Shown: positions 8,368-16,507 of the stretch, in pieces
Position numbering within the stretch: the stretch's first letter is position 1
How the letters are laid out: each line of letters starts with the position of its first letter
Source of the DNA: an uncultured Clostridia bacterium
GTDB lineage: Bacteria > Bacillota > Clostridia > Lachnospirales > CAG-274
NCBI GenBank assembly: GCA_947630725.1
Contig: CANRIS010000007.1
Coordinates: forward strand, 26,200-90,199
Length of the DNA stretch: 64,000 bases
Reading direction: 5' to 3'
Position numbers and translations under genes: made by a program
Notes under the pieces: model-generated
The model's database searches: none
What the model saw: only the letters and a program-made list of their open reading frames with translations
Told to the model about the DNA's origin: nothing

Positions 8368-8620
8368 TTGATTTCGGGCAAAAAAGGTGATATATTAAAT
8401 ACAAGCCAAGGGGCGGAAGAAGAAAAACACATACTGCGCTTATACGGCGGAAAGCCTTTGATGCCGGTTGTTCCATGCATAGGCGGGCGAACGGCTCTGT
8501 CGCATAAAACGGCTCGGCCGGATCGTCTGAGCGTTCCGATGAGGTTTTTGAGCATAAAATCCGTGGGAATGCTCGTAAGTATCGGCGAATTGTTACATTT
8601 TTGTTACAATTAAAGTTTGT
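8368..8620 (+). other. Possible short transcript upstream of the surface protein gene
   Basis: TTGATT (8368-8373) and TATATT (8391-8396) with 17-base spacing could start a transcript near 8403. The following 200 bases are more GC-rich than their surroundings and can pair in several places (for example GAACG/CGTTC near 8486-8536). I recognise no known RNA family. The ORF-track reading here starts with TTG and has no ribosome site. The stretch 8162-8367 is AT-rich and shows nothing I can name. Confidence 0.3.
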
Positions 8621-8623
8621 GTA

Positions 8624-8652
8624 TTGACTTGATTTCGACCCGGTGCTATAAT
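8624..8652 (+). promoter_or_regulatory. Sigma-A promoter of the surface protein gene
   Basis: TTGACT (8624-8629) and TATAAT (8647-8652) are 17 bases apart. The leader contains an AGAGGT/ACCTCT hairpin and ends in a strong AAGGAGG site, consistent with high expression. Confidence 0.8.
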
Positions 8653-8720
8653 AACCATTGTAAAAGAGGTATTTATGCTCAGACCTCTACACCAAATATT
8701 TTCATTAAGGAGGAAAAAAA

Positions 8721-11282
8721 ATGAAAAGAAAAATAGCTTTACTTTTAGCATTGGCTATGACAGCTTCAATGCTTCCAGTAAACGCCTTTGCTACTTCATC
8801 AAACGAAGTAAACAAAGTAGTTTCTGTTAAGGACGAAGATTCCGTTGATGGCGTATTCTTAAAGATCACTCCCAGAGAAGAAGTATCAAGCGGCGACTCT
8901 ATCGTTCTTAGATTCACCAACTCAGAGGTTCAGCCAAGAGAAGTACTTGAGGCTAACGGTTTCGAGAACTTCGTTAACTCCACTTTTGAGGATGACTTTA
9001 CTTATGAGTATGCCATGGAAGAATTCCAGAGCTACTATCATCCTCAGGACGAAAGCTCAGCTTCTCAGAAGTTAGCTATGGAAGATGCCTGCAAAACTGT
9101 ATTTACACAACTTTGGGGAAATACAAATGATGCATATCTTCCTTGGAAGCTTGAAAGAAACGGCAAGTCTCAGATTACAGTAAGACTTTTCCCCATTTCT
9201 GCAACAATGAGCAACAAAAAGGTTGGTTCGTTATTGCCTTCAAACCAGGAAGCTATTCCTCACTACTACATTCCTCTTCTTGTAAATGCTGACGGCGAAG
9301 GCGACATGACAGTTGCTATCGAGGCTAACGAGACAACTCTTACTGACAGCACACTTACATTTGCTAAGAGCACAAATGACAGCGGCGCTACAGTTACTAC
9401 AGTTGACGAAGTTCAGGACTTCAACGAAAGCCTTACATTAAGCGATGCTAACGGTAATGCAATCAGAATCGAAGAGACTGTTGCAGGTACATTCGAGAAA
9501 GGTACTCTTACAATCAGAATCAACGGCGGTTTCGTATTTGCCGGAACAGGCAGTGACATCGTTGTAGCTGGCGCTAAGAATGATCCTAAGTTCACTGTTG
9601 GTACAAAGACAGTAACAGATTCTAAGATCGAAATCGAATTTACTGAATTCCAGGAGACAAAGAAGGCTTCAGCTATCACCATCTCCGGTATCACAATTGA
9701 ACCCGATGACGAAGACGACGACTGGGGAGTTGTAAACTTCACATTCAGAGGCATCGGTATGACAGGCGAGACAATCCAGGTTGCTAACAGAGCTGACTAT
9801 GGTATGAGCCTTACACTTGATGAAGAAGCTACATCTATCTTTACAGGTTTCTCATATCCTGAAGATTCTGACCTTGACGAAGATGATTTCCTTACAGCAT
9901 ATGCTCACGTAGAAGAGACAATCGCTGACACATGGAACTCAAAGCAGAAGCTGTACTTCAAGCTTCCCGAAGGCGTTAAGATCATAAGCTTCGAGACAAA
10001 GGATCTCAAGAATATGGATTCAGCTGTATTTGACAAGGCTTACCTTACAGACGGCGGTTCTACACTTGTAGTAACAAGAACAAACGAGCTTACATCTGTT
10101 GAAAACAACAAGGTTCACAATGCAGTAAATCCTGACGAATGCTCAGAATTCGACATCAGATTCAACGTAACAATCGACCCCGCATTCGGCGACAACGACA
10201 TCACACTTTCAATGTATGGTGCAGGCGTTGAAGAAGGCGCTATCAGCGATCTCGTTATAGCTAAGGCTGTTACACCTATCACAGTAGCTACAGAGACAAC
10301 AAAGACAAACATTGGTTATTCAGCTATCGAGACAGCTGACATCACTATCACAGAGAACGCAGCAGGCGCTCTTAGAGATGACAGAGACGTTGTTCTCAGC
10401 ATAGATACACTTTGGACACTCGGCGACATCGGTTTCGATACAGACGACACAGCAGCAGAGGCTACAGGCGAGCTCGAAATCGGCAAGCTTAAGGGAACCA
10501 GCGGAACAATCACAATCCCCGTTGAGAAGATGTCCTACACAACACCCGGTTCAATAACAGTTTCTAACGTATCTGTTGGTACATCAAGAAGCGTACCTTA
10601 CGGCGACTATGATCTTAAGGTTATGGGCGGTGCTGTAATCAACAACTATGATGATACAACAAAGGATGACTATAAGACATCTACAATGCCCAGAGACGGC
10701 GCTCTTGTAAGGACAATCAGCGTAAATGATAAGAATGGCGAAAAAGAAGAGAAGAAGAGCGACTATACATTCGTATGGACTCAGGACAACACAGAGAGCT
10801 ATGACTTTGCTAAGTATCTCTCAGTTGGTACTCTCACAGGTACACTTGACAAGAAGGTTAGCGTAACAATCGGCGAGACAACTATCACTGTTGACGGCGA
10901 AGCATACACAATGGACGTAGCTCCTTACATCCAGGTATCTTCAAACAGCACAATGGTTCCTCTTCGTTTCGTATCACTTGCACTCGGTGTAGACGCTGAG
11001 GCAGTTGCTAACGGCAGCACAGACGAAACATCCACAATCACATGGGATGCTAACACAAAGACTGCTACAATCTTCTACGCTTCAGGTTCAGGCCAGAAGA
11101 TCATTCAGTTCACAGCAGGTTCAAACGCAATGGTAGTTGACGGAACATCTGTTCCTATGTCATACGGCGTAGTTGCTGAGATCACTGACAGCAGAATGTT
11201 CGTTCCTTTCAGAGCACTTGGTACAGCACTCGGTGTAGTAGTTGACTGGGATGAAACAACAAGAACAGCTACTTACAACTAA
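8721..11282 (+). CDS. Large secreted stalk-domain (copper amine oxidase N-like) surface protein
   Basis: An 853-residue exported protein. The signal peptide is MKRKIALLLALAMTASMLPVNAFA. The middle 650 residues are beta-rich, Thr/Ser/Asp-rich and unrecognised. The last 140 residues hold two stalk repeats (MVPLRFVSLALGVDAEA and MFVPFRALGTALGVVVDWDE), the copper-amine-oxidase N-terminal-like domain often found in clostridial cell-surface proteins; no oxidase domain is present. Codon use differs from the neighbours: it strongly favours ACA, GTT, CTT, AAG and GAC, as in highly expressed genes. With the strong promoter, ideal ribosome site and own terminator, this suggests an abundant envelope protein, perhaps the S-layer. 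That role is inferred. Confidence 0.75.
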   Translation: MKRKIALLLALAMTASMLPVNAFATSSNEVNKVVSVKDEDSVDGVFLKITPREEVSSGDSIVLRFTNSEVQPREVLEANGFENFVNSTFEDDFTYEYAMEEFQSYYHPQDESSASQKLAMEDACKTVFTQLWGNTNDAYLPWKLERNGKSQITVRLFPISATMSNKKVGSLLPSNQEAIPHYYIPLLVNADGEGDMTVAIEANETTLTDSTLTFAKSTNDSGATVTTVDEVQDFNESLTLSDANGNAIRIEETVAGTFEKGTLTIRINGGFVFAGTGSDIVVAGAKNDPKFTVGTKTVTDSKIEIEFTEFQETKKASAITISGITIEPDDEDDDWGVVNFTFRGIGMTGETIQVANRADYGMSLTLDEEATSIFTGFSYPEDSDLDEDDFLTAYAHVEETIADTWNSKQKLYFKLPEGVKIISFETKDLKNMDSAVFDKAYLTDGGSTLVVTRTNELTSVENNKVHNAVNPDECSEFDIRFNVTIDPAFGDNDITLSMYGAGVEEGAISDLVIAKAVTPITVATETTKTNIGYSAIETADITITENAAGALRDDRDVVLSIDTLWTLGDIGFDTDDTAAEATGELEIGKLKGTSGTITIPVEKMSYTTPGSITVSNVSVGTSRSVPYGDYDLKVMGGAVINNYDDTTKDDYKTSTMPRDGALVRTISVNDKNGEKEEKKSDYTFVWTQDNTESYDFAKYLSVGTLTGTLDKKVSVTIGETTITVDGEAYTMDVAPYIQVSSNSTMVPLRFVSLALGVDAEAVANGSTDETSTITWDANTKTATIFYASGSGQKIIQFTAGSNAMVVDGTSVPMSYGVVAEITDSRMFVPFRALGTALGVVVDWDETTRTATYN

Positions 11283-11328
11283 TTATAGGTTATATAATCA
11301 CATAAGTAAGTAAACTAAAATAAAAGGA

Positions 11329-11352
11329 AAGCCCTCAGCATTGAGGGCTTTT
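11329..11352 (+). terminator. Terminator of the surface protein gene
   Basis: AAGCCCTCA and TGAGGGCTT pair perfectly around GCAT, followed by TTTTCG. Confidence 0.8.
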
Positions 11353-11395
11353 CGCTTTGTCAGATATTTGTCGTATATTTGTCGGATATTTTTAA

Positions 11396-11698
11396 CTGTA
11401 CAGACAGATACTTTTGACAGATATTTTTGGCAGATAACTTTGATGGATATTTGTGACAGTCCTGCCGACGTAGCCGATGTATGGCCGGTATGGATATGTT
11501 ACAGAAGCCTGCCTTTGTTTGTATGACTGACAGGCTGACGGTATCATATTATAAATACATAATAAATATAAATAAAAAAGCAGTATTCGCATATCTGGGG
11601 AGATCCTTAACGGCTGAAATACTGCTTTTTTGATTAATCGAAGAGGTTTAAAGGTTTGGTTTGTGTTTTTCCATGGTCTTAGGCTTGTCGGCTTAGTT
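11396..11698. repeat. Tandem duplication, copy 1 (metE 3'-flank)
   Basis: This stretch is repeated almost exactly at 11699-11979. Both copies start CTGTACAGACAGATA and end GGCTTAGTTC. Copy 1 is about 20 bases longer because a GACAGATATTTTTG-like motif is present twice. The 3' end carries a copy of the last codons and stop of metE, so the duplication started from the metE end. ORFs read from both copies (MRILLFYLYLLCIYN...) are by-products. Confidence 0.9.
11574..11631. terminator. Bidirectional terminator in repeat copy 1
   Basis: AAAAAAGCAGTATT and AATACTGCTTTTTT form a 14-bp stem with a 30-base loop and T-runs in both directions. It is a second copy of the metE terminator. Confidence 0.7.
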
Positions 11699-11979
11699 CT
11701 GTACAGACAGATATTTTTGACAGATAACTTTGATGGATATTTGTGACAGTCCTGCCGATGTATTGCCGGTATGGATATGTCACAGAAGCCTGCCTTTGTT
11801 TGTATGACTGACAGGCTGATGGTATCATATTATAAATACATAATAAATATAAATAAAAAAGCAGTATTCGCATATCTGAGGAGATCCTCAACAGCTGAAA
11901 TACTGCTTTTTTGATTAATCGAAGAGGTTTAAAGGTTTGATTTGTGTTTTTCTATGGTCTTAGGCTTGTCGGCTTAGTT
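11699..11979. repeat. Tandem duplication, copy 2 (contains the real metE end)
   Basis: Near-identical to the preceding unit, with scattered substitutions such as GACGTAGCC versus GATGTATT. It overlaps the last codons of metE at 11974. Confidence 0.9.
11855..11912 (-). terminator. Terminator of metE
   Basis: AAAAAAGCAGTATT pairs with AATACTGCTTTTTT, about 60 bases past the metE stop on the minus strand. It works in either direction. Confidence 0.75.
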
Positions 11980-14235
11980 CTCATATTCGGCTCTGAGTTC
12001 CTTTGCGGCGGCTACGAGATTTTCAAGACTTGGCTTTGTTTCGTAGGTGTCTCTTGTCTTAAGGCCGCAGTCGGGGTTGACCCAAAGCTTTTGTACGGGA
12101 ATCTTTTCAAGCATTTTTCTGAGAGCCGATTTTATTTCTTCCTTGGAGGGGATCCTCGGAGAATGTATGTCATATACTCCGGGGCCGACTTCCGTGCGGA
12201 AATTGTTTTGGATAAGCGAATCGAGTATGAGGAGATCCGAACGGGATGCCTCAAAGGTGATTACATCGGCATCCATACTGTCTATGGCCTTTATAATGTC
12301 TGTAAATTCACTGTAGCACATATGGGTATGGATCTGGGTTTCGGGCTTTACTCCCGAATGAACAAGACGAAACGCAGGAATTGCCCAGTCAAGATAGTCG
12401 CTGTACCAATCGGATCTGCGCAGGGGCAGCTTTTCTCTCAGAGCAGCCTCGTCCACCTGTATTATGCTTATGCCTGCGGATTCGAGGTCAAGAACCTCGT
12501 CCCTTATGGCGAAGGCTATCTGATATGCGCTTTCCTTAAGGGATATATCCTCTCTTGGGAAGGACCAGTTGAGTATAGTCACAGGCCCTGTAAGCATACC
12601 CTTTACGGGGTGGTCGGTGAGACTGTTTGCATATACCGACCATTCTGTGGTGATTGGCTTTTCTCTCGATACATCGCCCCATATGATAGGAGGCTTTACA
12701 CAACGTGTGCCGTAGGACTGTACCCACGCTTTTTCGGTAAAGAGAAATCCCCTGAGACTTTCGCCGAAGTATTCAACCATATCGTTTCTTTCGTATTCTC
12801 CGTGAACAAGCACGTCAAGGCCGATCTCTTCCTGAAGCTTTATGCACTGAGCGATTTTATCCCTGTTGAATTGTTTATACTGTTCTTCGGAGATATTTCC
12901 CTTGCGGTATGCAAGCCTGTTGGCTCTTACATCTGAGGTCTGAGGGAACGAGCCTATTGTCGTTGTAGGCAGCAGAGGAAGATCAAATCTCTTCTTTTGA
13001 ATTTTTTCTCTTTCCTCAAAGGACGGCAGACGTACGAAGTCGGAGTCCTTTATTGAGGCTACTCTCTCCTTTACGGCATTGTCGCTGCAGTCTCTTTCTT
13101 CCTTGAATATGGCGATATTTGCCTTGTATTCGGGTGTTTCGGCAGGATTTTCGGCAGAAACGATGGCCTTAAGCTCCGAAAGCTCCGAAAGCTTTTCTTC
13201 TGCAAAGGCAAAATGCTTTGTATATTCGTCCGAAAGCTTTGTTTCGCTTCTGAGCGTGTAGGGAACGTGAAGAAGGGAGCAGGACGTGTCAAGAACCGTA
13301 TTTTTGGCATATTTATTTATTTCGGTTAAGAGAGACAGGGTTTTTTCGTAGTTGTTCTTCCATATATTCTTTCCGTTAACTACGCCTGCGAAAAGCAGCT
13401 TGTCATCGGGAAATCCGTATTTCTTAAGGAGAGAAAGACTTTCCTTACCCTCGACAAAATCTATGCCTATGCCTGCAAAGCCAAGGGAAATAACATCGCT
13501 GTAACAGTCTCTTATGTCTCCGAAATAAGTCCTGAGTATTATTTTTTGTCCGCCTGAAAGAATTTGGGCGTACAGAGCCTTGAACAGGTCTATATCCTCC
13601 GAGGAGAGATCCTTTACAAGACATGGCTCGGCAATACTTATAACGGGGCTGCCTATATTGTTTATAAGCTCCTTATATGCCGCAGACGCAGAATTTATAA
13701 AATCGGCTGCTTTCTTCTTGCCCGTATAGCGTGAGAGAGAAAGAAGCGTAAAAGGCCCTATAAGCACGGGAACGGTGGATATGCCCTCGTCAAGAGCCTC
13801 CTTATATTCCGCAGCAGGCTTGTCTGAAGAAACCTTTATAACGGTATCATCGTCTATTTCGGGTACAACATAGTGATAATTTGTGTTGAACCACTTTTTC
13901 ATTGGAAGAGCCTTTACATTTCCTGCTGAACCCTGATAGCCTCTTGCCATTGCAAAATATGTGTCAAGCTCCGAAACGCCAAGATCTCTGTAGCGCTTTG
14001 GAACAATGCCCAGTATAAATGCCATATCAAGCAGATTGTCATAGTAGGAGAAGTCGTTTGATGGTATGAAGTCAATCCCCTTTTCTTTCTGTGCGGAAAG
14101 ATTTGACAGCCTGACGGCTTTTGCGGTTTTTTCAAGCTCCTCGGCTTTTATCTCACCTCGGAAATATTTTTCGGAGGCAAATTTAAGCTCTCTTTGGGCT
14201 CCCACACGGGGGTAGCCTATTACAGATGTTTTCAT
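11974..14235 (-). CDS. metE: Cobalamin-independent methionine synthase
   Basis: Transfers the methyl group of 5-methyltetrahydropteroyl-glutamate to homocysteine to make methionine, in the cytoplasm. At 753 residues it is full length with two barrel domains. The N-terminus MKTSVIGYPRVGAQRELKFASEKY is the standard pterin-side start. The C-terminal catalytic half has TTTIGSFPQT, HGEYERNDMVEYFGE, the zinc ligands in HTHMCYSEF, and WVNPDCGLKTR. The ATG at 14235 has GAAAGGA upstream. It stands alone, with its own promoter (14374-14402) and a 130-base leader that folds into a long hairpin. No SAM, T-box or cobalamin consensus is recognisable in that leader. Confidence 0.96.
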   Translation of the reverse strand: MKTSVIGYPRVGAQRELKFASEKYFRGEIKAEELEKTAKAVRLSNLSAQKEKGIDFIPSNDFSYYDNLLDMAFILGIVPKRYRDLGVSELDTYFAMARGYQGSAGNVKALPMKKWFNTNYHYVVPEIDDDTVIKVSSDKPAAEYKEALDEGISTVPVLIGPFTLLSLSRYTGKKKAADFINSASAAYKELINNIGSPVISIAEPCLVKDLSSEDIDLFKALYAQILSGGQKIILRTYFGDIRDCYSDVISLGFAGIGIDFVEGKESLSLLKKYGFPDDKLLFAGVVNGKNIWKNNYEKTLSLLTEINKYAKNTVLDTSCSLLHVPYTLRSETKLSDEYTKHFAFAEEKLSELSELKAIVSAENPAETPEYKANIAIFKEERDCSDNAVKERVASIKDSDFVRLPSFEEREKIQKKRFDLPLLPTTTIGSFPQTSDVRANRLAYRKGNISEEQYKQFNRDKIAQCIKLQEEIGLDVLVHGEYERNDMVEYFGESLRGFLFTEKAWVQSYGTRCVKPPIIWGDVSREKPITTEWSVYANSLTDHPVKGMLTGPVTILNWSFPREDISLKESAYQIAFAIRDEVLDLESAGISIIQVDEAALREKLPLRRSDWYSDYLDWAIPAFRLVHSGVKPETQIHTHMCYSEFTDIIKAIDSMDADVITFEASRSDLLILDSLIQNNFRTEVGPGVYDIHSPRIPSKEEIKSALRKMLEKIPVQKLWVNPDCGLKTRDTYETKPSLENLVAAAKELRAEYEN

Positions 14236-14258
14236 AGTATATTTATCCTTTCAACATT

Positions 14259-14341
14259 TTTGGGGAGAAAGCGGTCAAAGCTGTCGGAAAATATAATTCG
14301 GGAGAAAAATTTTCCGCCGTGGGCTTTGGCGCTTTCCCAAA
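14259..14341 (-). promoter_or_regulatory. Long structured hairpin in the metE leader
   Basis: Read on the minus strand, the leader folds into one extended hairpin. TTTGGGAAAGCG pairs with CGCTTTCTCCCCAAA (bulged), CAAAGC with GCTTTG, and CGGAAAAT with ATTTTCCG. It ends just before the ribosome site GAAAGGA. It could be a cis-acting control element for metE. It has no T-run of its own, so any control would more likely act on translation or RNA stability. Confidence 0.5.
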
Positions 14342-14373
14342 GGCACAGTCTAAGATTTATGCCCGTTATCATA

Positions 14374-14402
14374 AGTATAGCAATATACCTCATTTATGTA
14401 AA
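14374..14402 (-). promoter_or_regulatory. Sigma-A promoter of metE
   Basis: On the minus strand TTTACA and TATACT are separated by 17 bases, placing the transcript start near 14366 and giving a leader of about 130 bases. Confidence 0.7.
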
Positions 14403-14519
14403 ATACAAATTGATAATGGTAAGATATAGATTTTTTCTATATCAAACCGACCATATTGGTATGTTGGTATATCGGCATATATGACCCGAAAGAAATATAT
14501 CGGGGCGGGGCTTATGAAT

Positions 14520-14548
14520 TTGACAATTTGAATAAGCAGTATTATAAT
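14520..14548 (+). promoter_or_regulatory. Sigma-A promoter of the DUF4250 gene
   Basis: A perfect TTGACA (14520-14525) and TATAAT (14543-14548) with 17-base spacing. Confidence 0.85.
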
Positions 14549-14606
14549 GTTAAAAAAGAAAAATAAACAATAACTTCGGTCGGCAATAAAAAAGGAGAAT
14601 ATATAT

Positions 14607-14777
14607 ATGCCAAAGGATCCCGCAATACTTCTGAGCTATATAAATACAAAGCTGAGAGACGAATATACCTCTCTGGACGCGCTTGTTTCGGATCTGGAAT
14701 GCGACAGGGACGAAATAACAAAGGCTCTTGGCTCCATAGGATATGAATATAACGAAGAGCTGAACAGGTTTGTATGA
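14607..14777 (+). CDS. DUF4250 small protein
   Basis: A 56-residue protein too short for the ORF track. It reads MPKDPAILLSYINTKLRDEY... and ends GYEYNEELNRFV, which fits the DUF4250 family of small clostridial proteins from memory. The function of the family is unknown; its helical pattern resembles a small winged-helix or DNA-binding fold. AAAGGAG lies upstream at normal spacing, and a perfect promoter precedes it. The EamA transporter gene begins 13 bases after its stop, so the two are co-transcribed. Confidence 0.8.
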   Translation: MPKDPAILLSYINTKLRDEYTSLDALVSDLECDRDEITKALGSIGYEYNEELNRFV

Positions 14778-14790
14778 GGAGCTGCGGAGT

Positions 14791-15684
14791 ATGAACAAAA
14801 AGTTATGGGCAAAGGCTGCCCTCTTTGCGGCGGCGGTCATATGGGGGCTTTCATTTGTTATTGTAAAGGATGCCATTGAGACTGTTCCGCCGTTGCTGAC
14901 AATAGGAATAAGGTTTCTGATAGCGTTTGCGCTTATGTCGGTGGTTTTTATAAAAAAATACGGGCTTATAAACAGGGATTACATAATAAAAGGCATAACG
15001 GCGGGGGCGTTTTTGTGGCTTGCCTATGCTGTGCAGACCGTGGGGCTTGCAGGCACCACACCGGGGAAAAATGCCTTTCTTACGGCAGGCTATTGTATTA
15101 TAACGCCTTTTTTGTTCTGGGCGCTGAGCAAAAGAAAGCCGTCTGTTTATAATGTGGCAGCCGCTGTCGTCTGTATGACGGGATTTGGGTTTGTTACCCT
15201 TGATGACGGACTGTCGATAGCGAGGGGCGATCTTCTGACGATTTTGTGCGGATTTTTTTATGCCCTGCATATATCATATGTGGCAAAGGTGTTTGGCGAT
15301 AAGGATCCCGTGCTTTTTTCGATAGTGCAGTTCGGCACCGCAGCCGTGCTGTCTCTGTCTGTGGGACTGCTGACGGAGCCCTTGCCAAAGACGGTTCCCC
15401 TGTCGTATATTCCCGATATATTGTATCTTTCGGTGGGAGCAACGGCGATAGGGCTTCTTTTTCAGAATATAGGGCAGAAGTATACAAACCCTTCCGCCGC
15501 AGCCCTTATACTGAGCTTGGAGGCTGTTTTCGGAGTTTTGTTCTCGCTCATACTTTATGATGACGAAAAGCTGACGCTTAGGCTGTCCATAGGCTTTGGG
15601 CTTATATTTGCGGCGGTTCTGATCTCCGAGGTGCTTGGAGGAGACAGGGCTTCCGACTGTAACGGAGGTGCGCACAGTGAATAA
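14791..15684 (+). CDS. EamA/DMT-family membrane transporter
   Basis: Ten-helix drug/metabolite-type permease of 297 residues. Two EamA halves are visible: the first with AAVIWGLSFVIVKDAI and PPLLTIGIRFLIAFALM, the second with GDLLTILCGFFYALHISYVAKVFG and PSAAALILSLEAVFGVLFSLIL. The start at 14791 (MNKKLWAKAALF) is chosen because GAGGAG lies 9 bases upstream; the ORF track begins earlier, inside the DUF4250 gene. The substrate cannot be told from sequence. The last 8 bases overlap the HAD gene. Confidence 0.85.
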   Translation: MNKKLWAKAALFAAAVIWGLSFVIVKDAIETVPPLLTIGIRFLIAFALMSVVFIKKYGLINRDYIIKGITAGAFLWLAYAVQTVGLAGTTPGKNAFLTAGYCIITPFLFWALSKRKPSVYNVAAAVVCMTGFGFVTLDDGLSIARGDLLTILCGFFYALHISYVAKVFGDKDPVLFSIVQFGTAAVLSLSVGLLTEPLPKTVPLSYIPDILYLSVGATAIGLLFQNIGQKYTNPSAAALILSLEAVFGVLFSLILYDDEKLTLRLSIGFGLIFAAVLISEVLGGDRASDCNGGAHSE

Positions 15685-16501
15685 AAAATATGATTTGTTG
15701 GTATGTGACTGCGATTTTACGCTGATAGACGACAAAGGCTATCTTTCGGAAGAAAACATAGACGCCATAAGGCAGGTTATGGAAATGGGAGTGGATTTTG
15801 TCATAGCTACGGGCAGAAACGATGTCCTCGCCTTTGACTTTGCAAGGGAGATAGGAGGAGACATAATCGTCATAGGCTGCAACGGCGCTACCGCAAGAAA
15901 TCCTGCCACAGGTGAAATATACAGAAATGAGAGCATACCCGAAGAAAGTCTCGAAATGATCGTGGATTATCTCGACAGAAATGCGGCAGGTTACAGAGCC
16001 TATACAATAGACAGGGCGTACAGCAAGGGTCTTGATCTGGGGCTTAAACTAAAAGCTCTCACAGGCAAGGAATACGAAAACTATATGGATCTGGACGTTT
16101 TTGAAATAAAGGACGGCGGCGATATAGTGGGACAAAAGGTTCTTAAAGTGGTTGCGGTTGAAGAAAAGGAAAGGCTTGAACGCATACAGAGGGATCTTAG
16201 GAGCATTTCGGGCATAAACGCAGTATTTGCAGGCGAAACCGTTTTGGACATTATATCCGACAGAGCCTCAAAGGGCGCCGCTCTGAAAGAGCTTATGACA
16301 AAAAAGGGAATAAAGCCCGAAAGGACAATAGTATTCGGCGACAGCGAAAACGATCTGTCTATGCTAAGGCTTGCAGGGCTTTCGGTCTGTATGAAAAACG
16401 GCGATGAATCGGTGAAAAGGCTCTGCCATAAAGTAACCGAATATGACAACAACAGCTCCGGCGTAGGAAGAATGCTTAAAAAAATATTTGATCTGAGGTG
16501 A
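15677..16501 (+). CDS. Cof-type HAD-family phosphatase
   Basis: Cytosolic sugar-phosphate-type phosphatase of the Cof/IIB HAD group, 274 residues. Motif I is a variant: CDCDFTLIDDKG, with Asp nucleophile and D+2 acid present. Motif II is ATGRN, and motifs III/IV are in the GDSENDLSML segment preceded by KGAALKELM. The GTG at 15677 has GGAGG just upstream and overlaps the end of the EamA gene, so it is translationally coupled. The upstream in-frame ATG at 15635 lies inside EamA and lacks a ribosome site. The substrate is not predictable. Confidence 0.85.
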   Translation: MNKKYDLLVCDCDFTLIDDKGYLSEENIDAIRQVMEMGVDFVIATGRNDVLAFDFAREIGGDIIVIGCNGATARNPATGEIYRNESIPEESLEMIVDYLDRNAAGYRAYTIDRAYSKGLDLGLKLKALTGKEYENYMDLDVFEIKDGGDIVGQKVLKVVAVEEKERLERIQRDLRSISGINAVFAGETVLDIISDRASKGAALKELMTKKGIKPERTIVFGDSENDLSMLRLAGLSVCMKNGDESVKRLCHKVTEYDNNSSGVGRMLKKIFDLR

Positions 16502-16507
16502 ATGGGT

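Noticed and set aside
11392-11891. Two similar minus-strand ORFs (MRILLFYLYLLCIYN...) that look like a conserved small membrane protein family
   Set aside because: They are identical because the DNA is tandemly duplicated. They are read through a terminator stem and its T-run, and neither has a ribosome site.
11944-12936. 330-codon plus-strand ORF within metE
   Set aside because: It is antisense to the MetE catalytic domain, whose motifs are intact.
14236-14400. SAM-I riboswitch or T-box upstream of metE
   Set aside because: No GGTGGAGGGA-type SAM-I core or T-box sequence is present.
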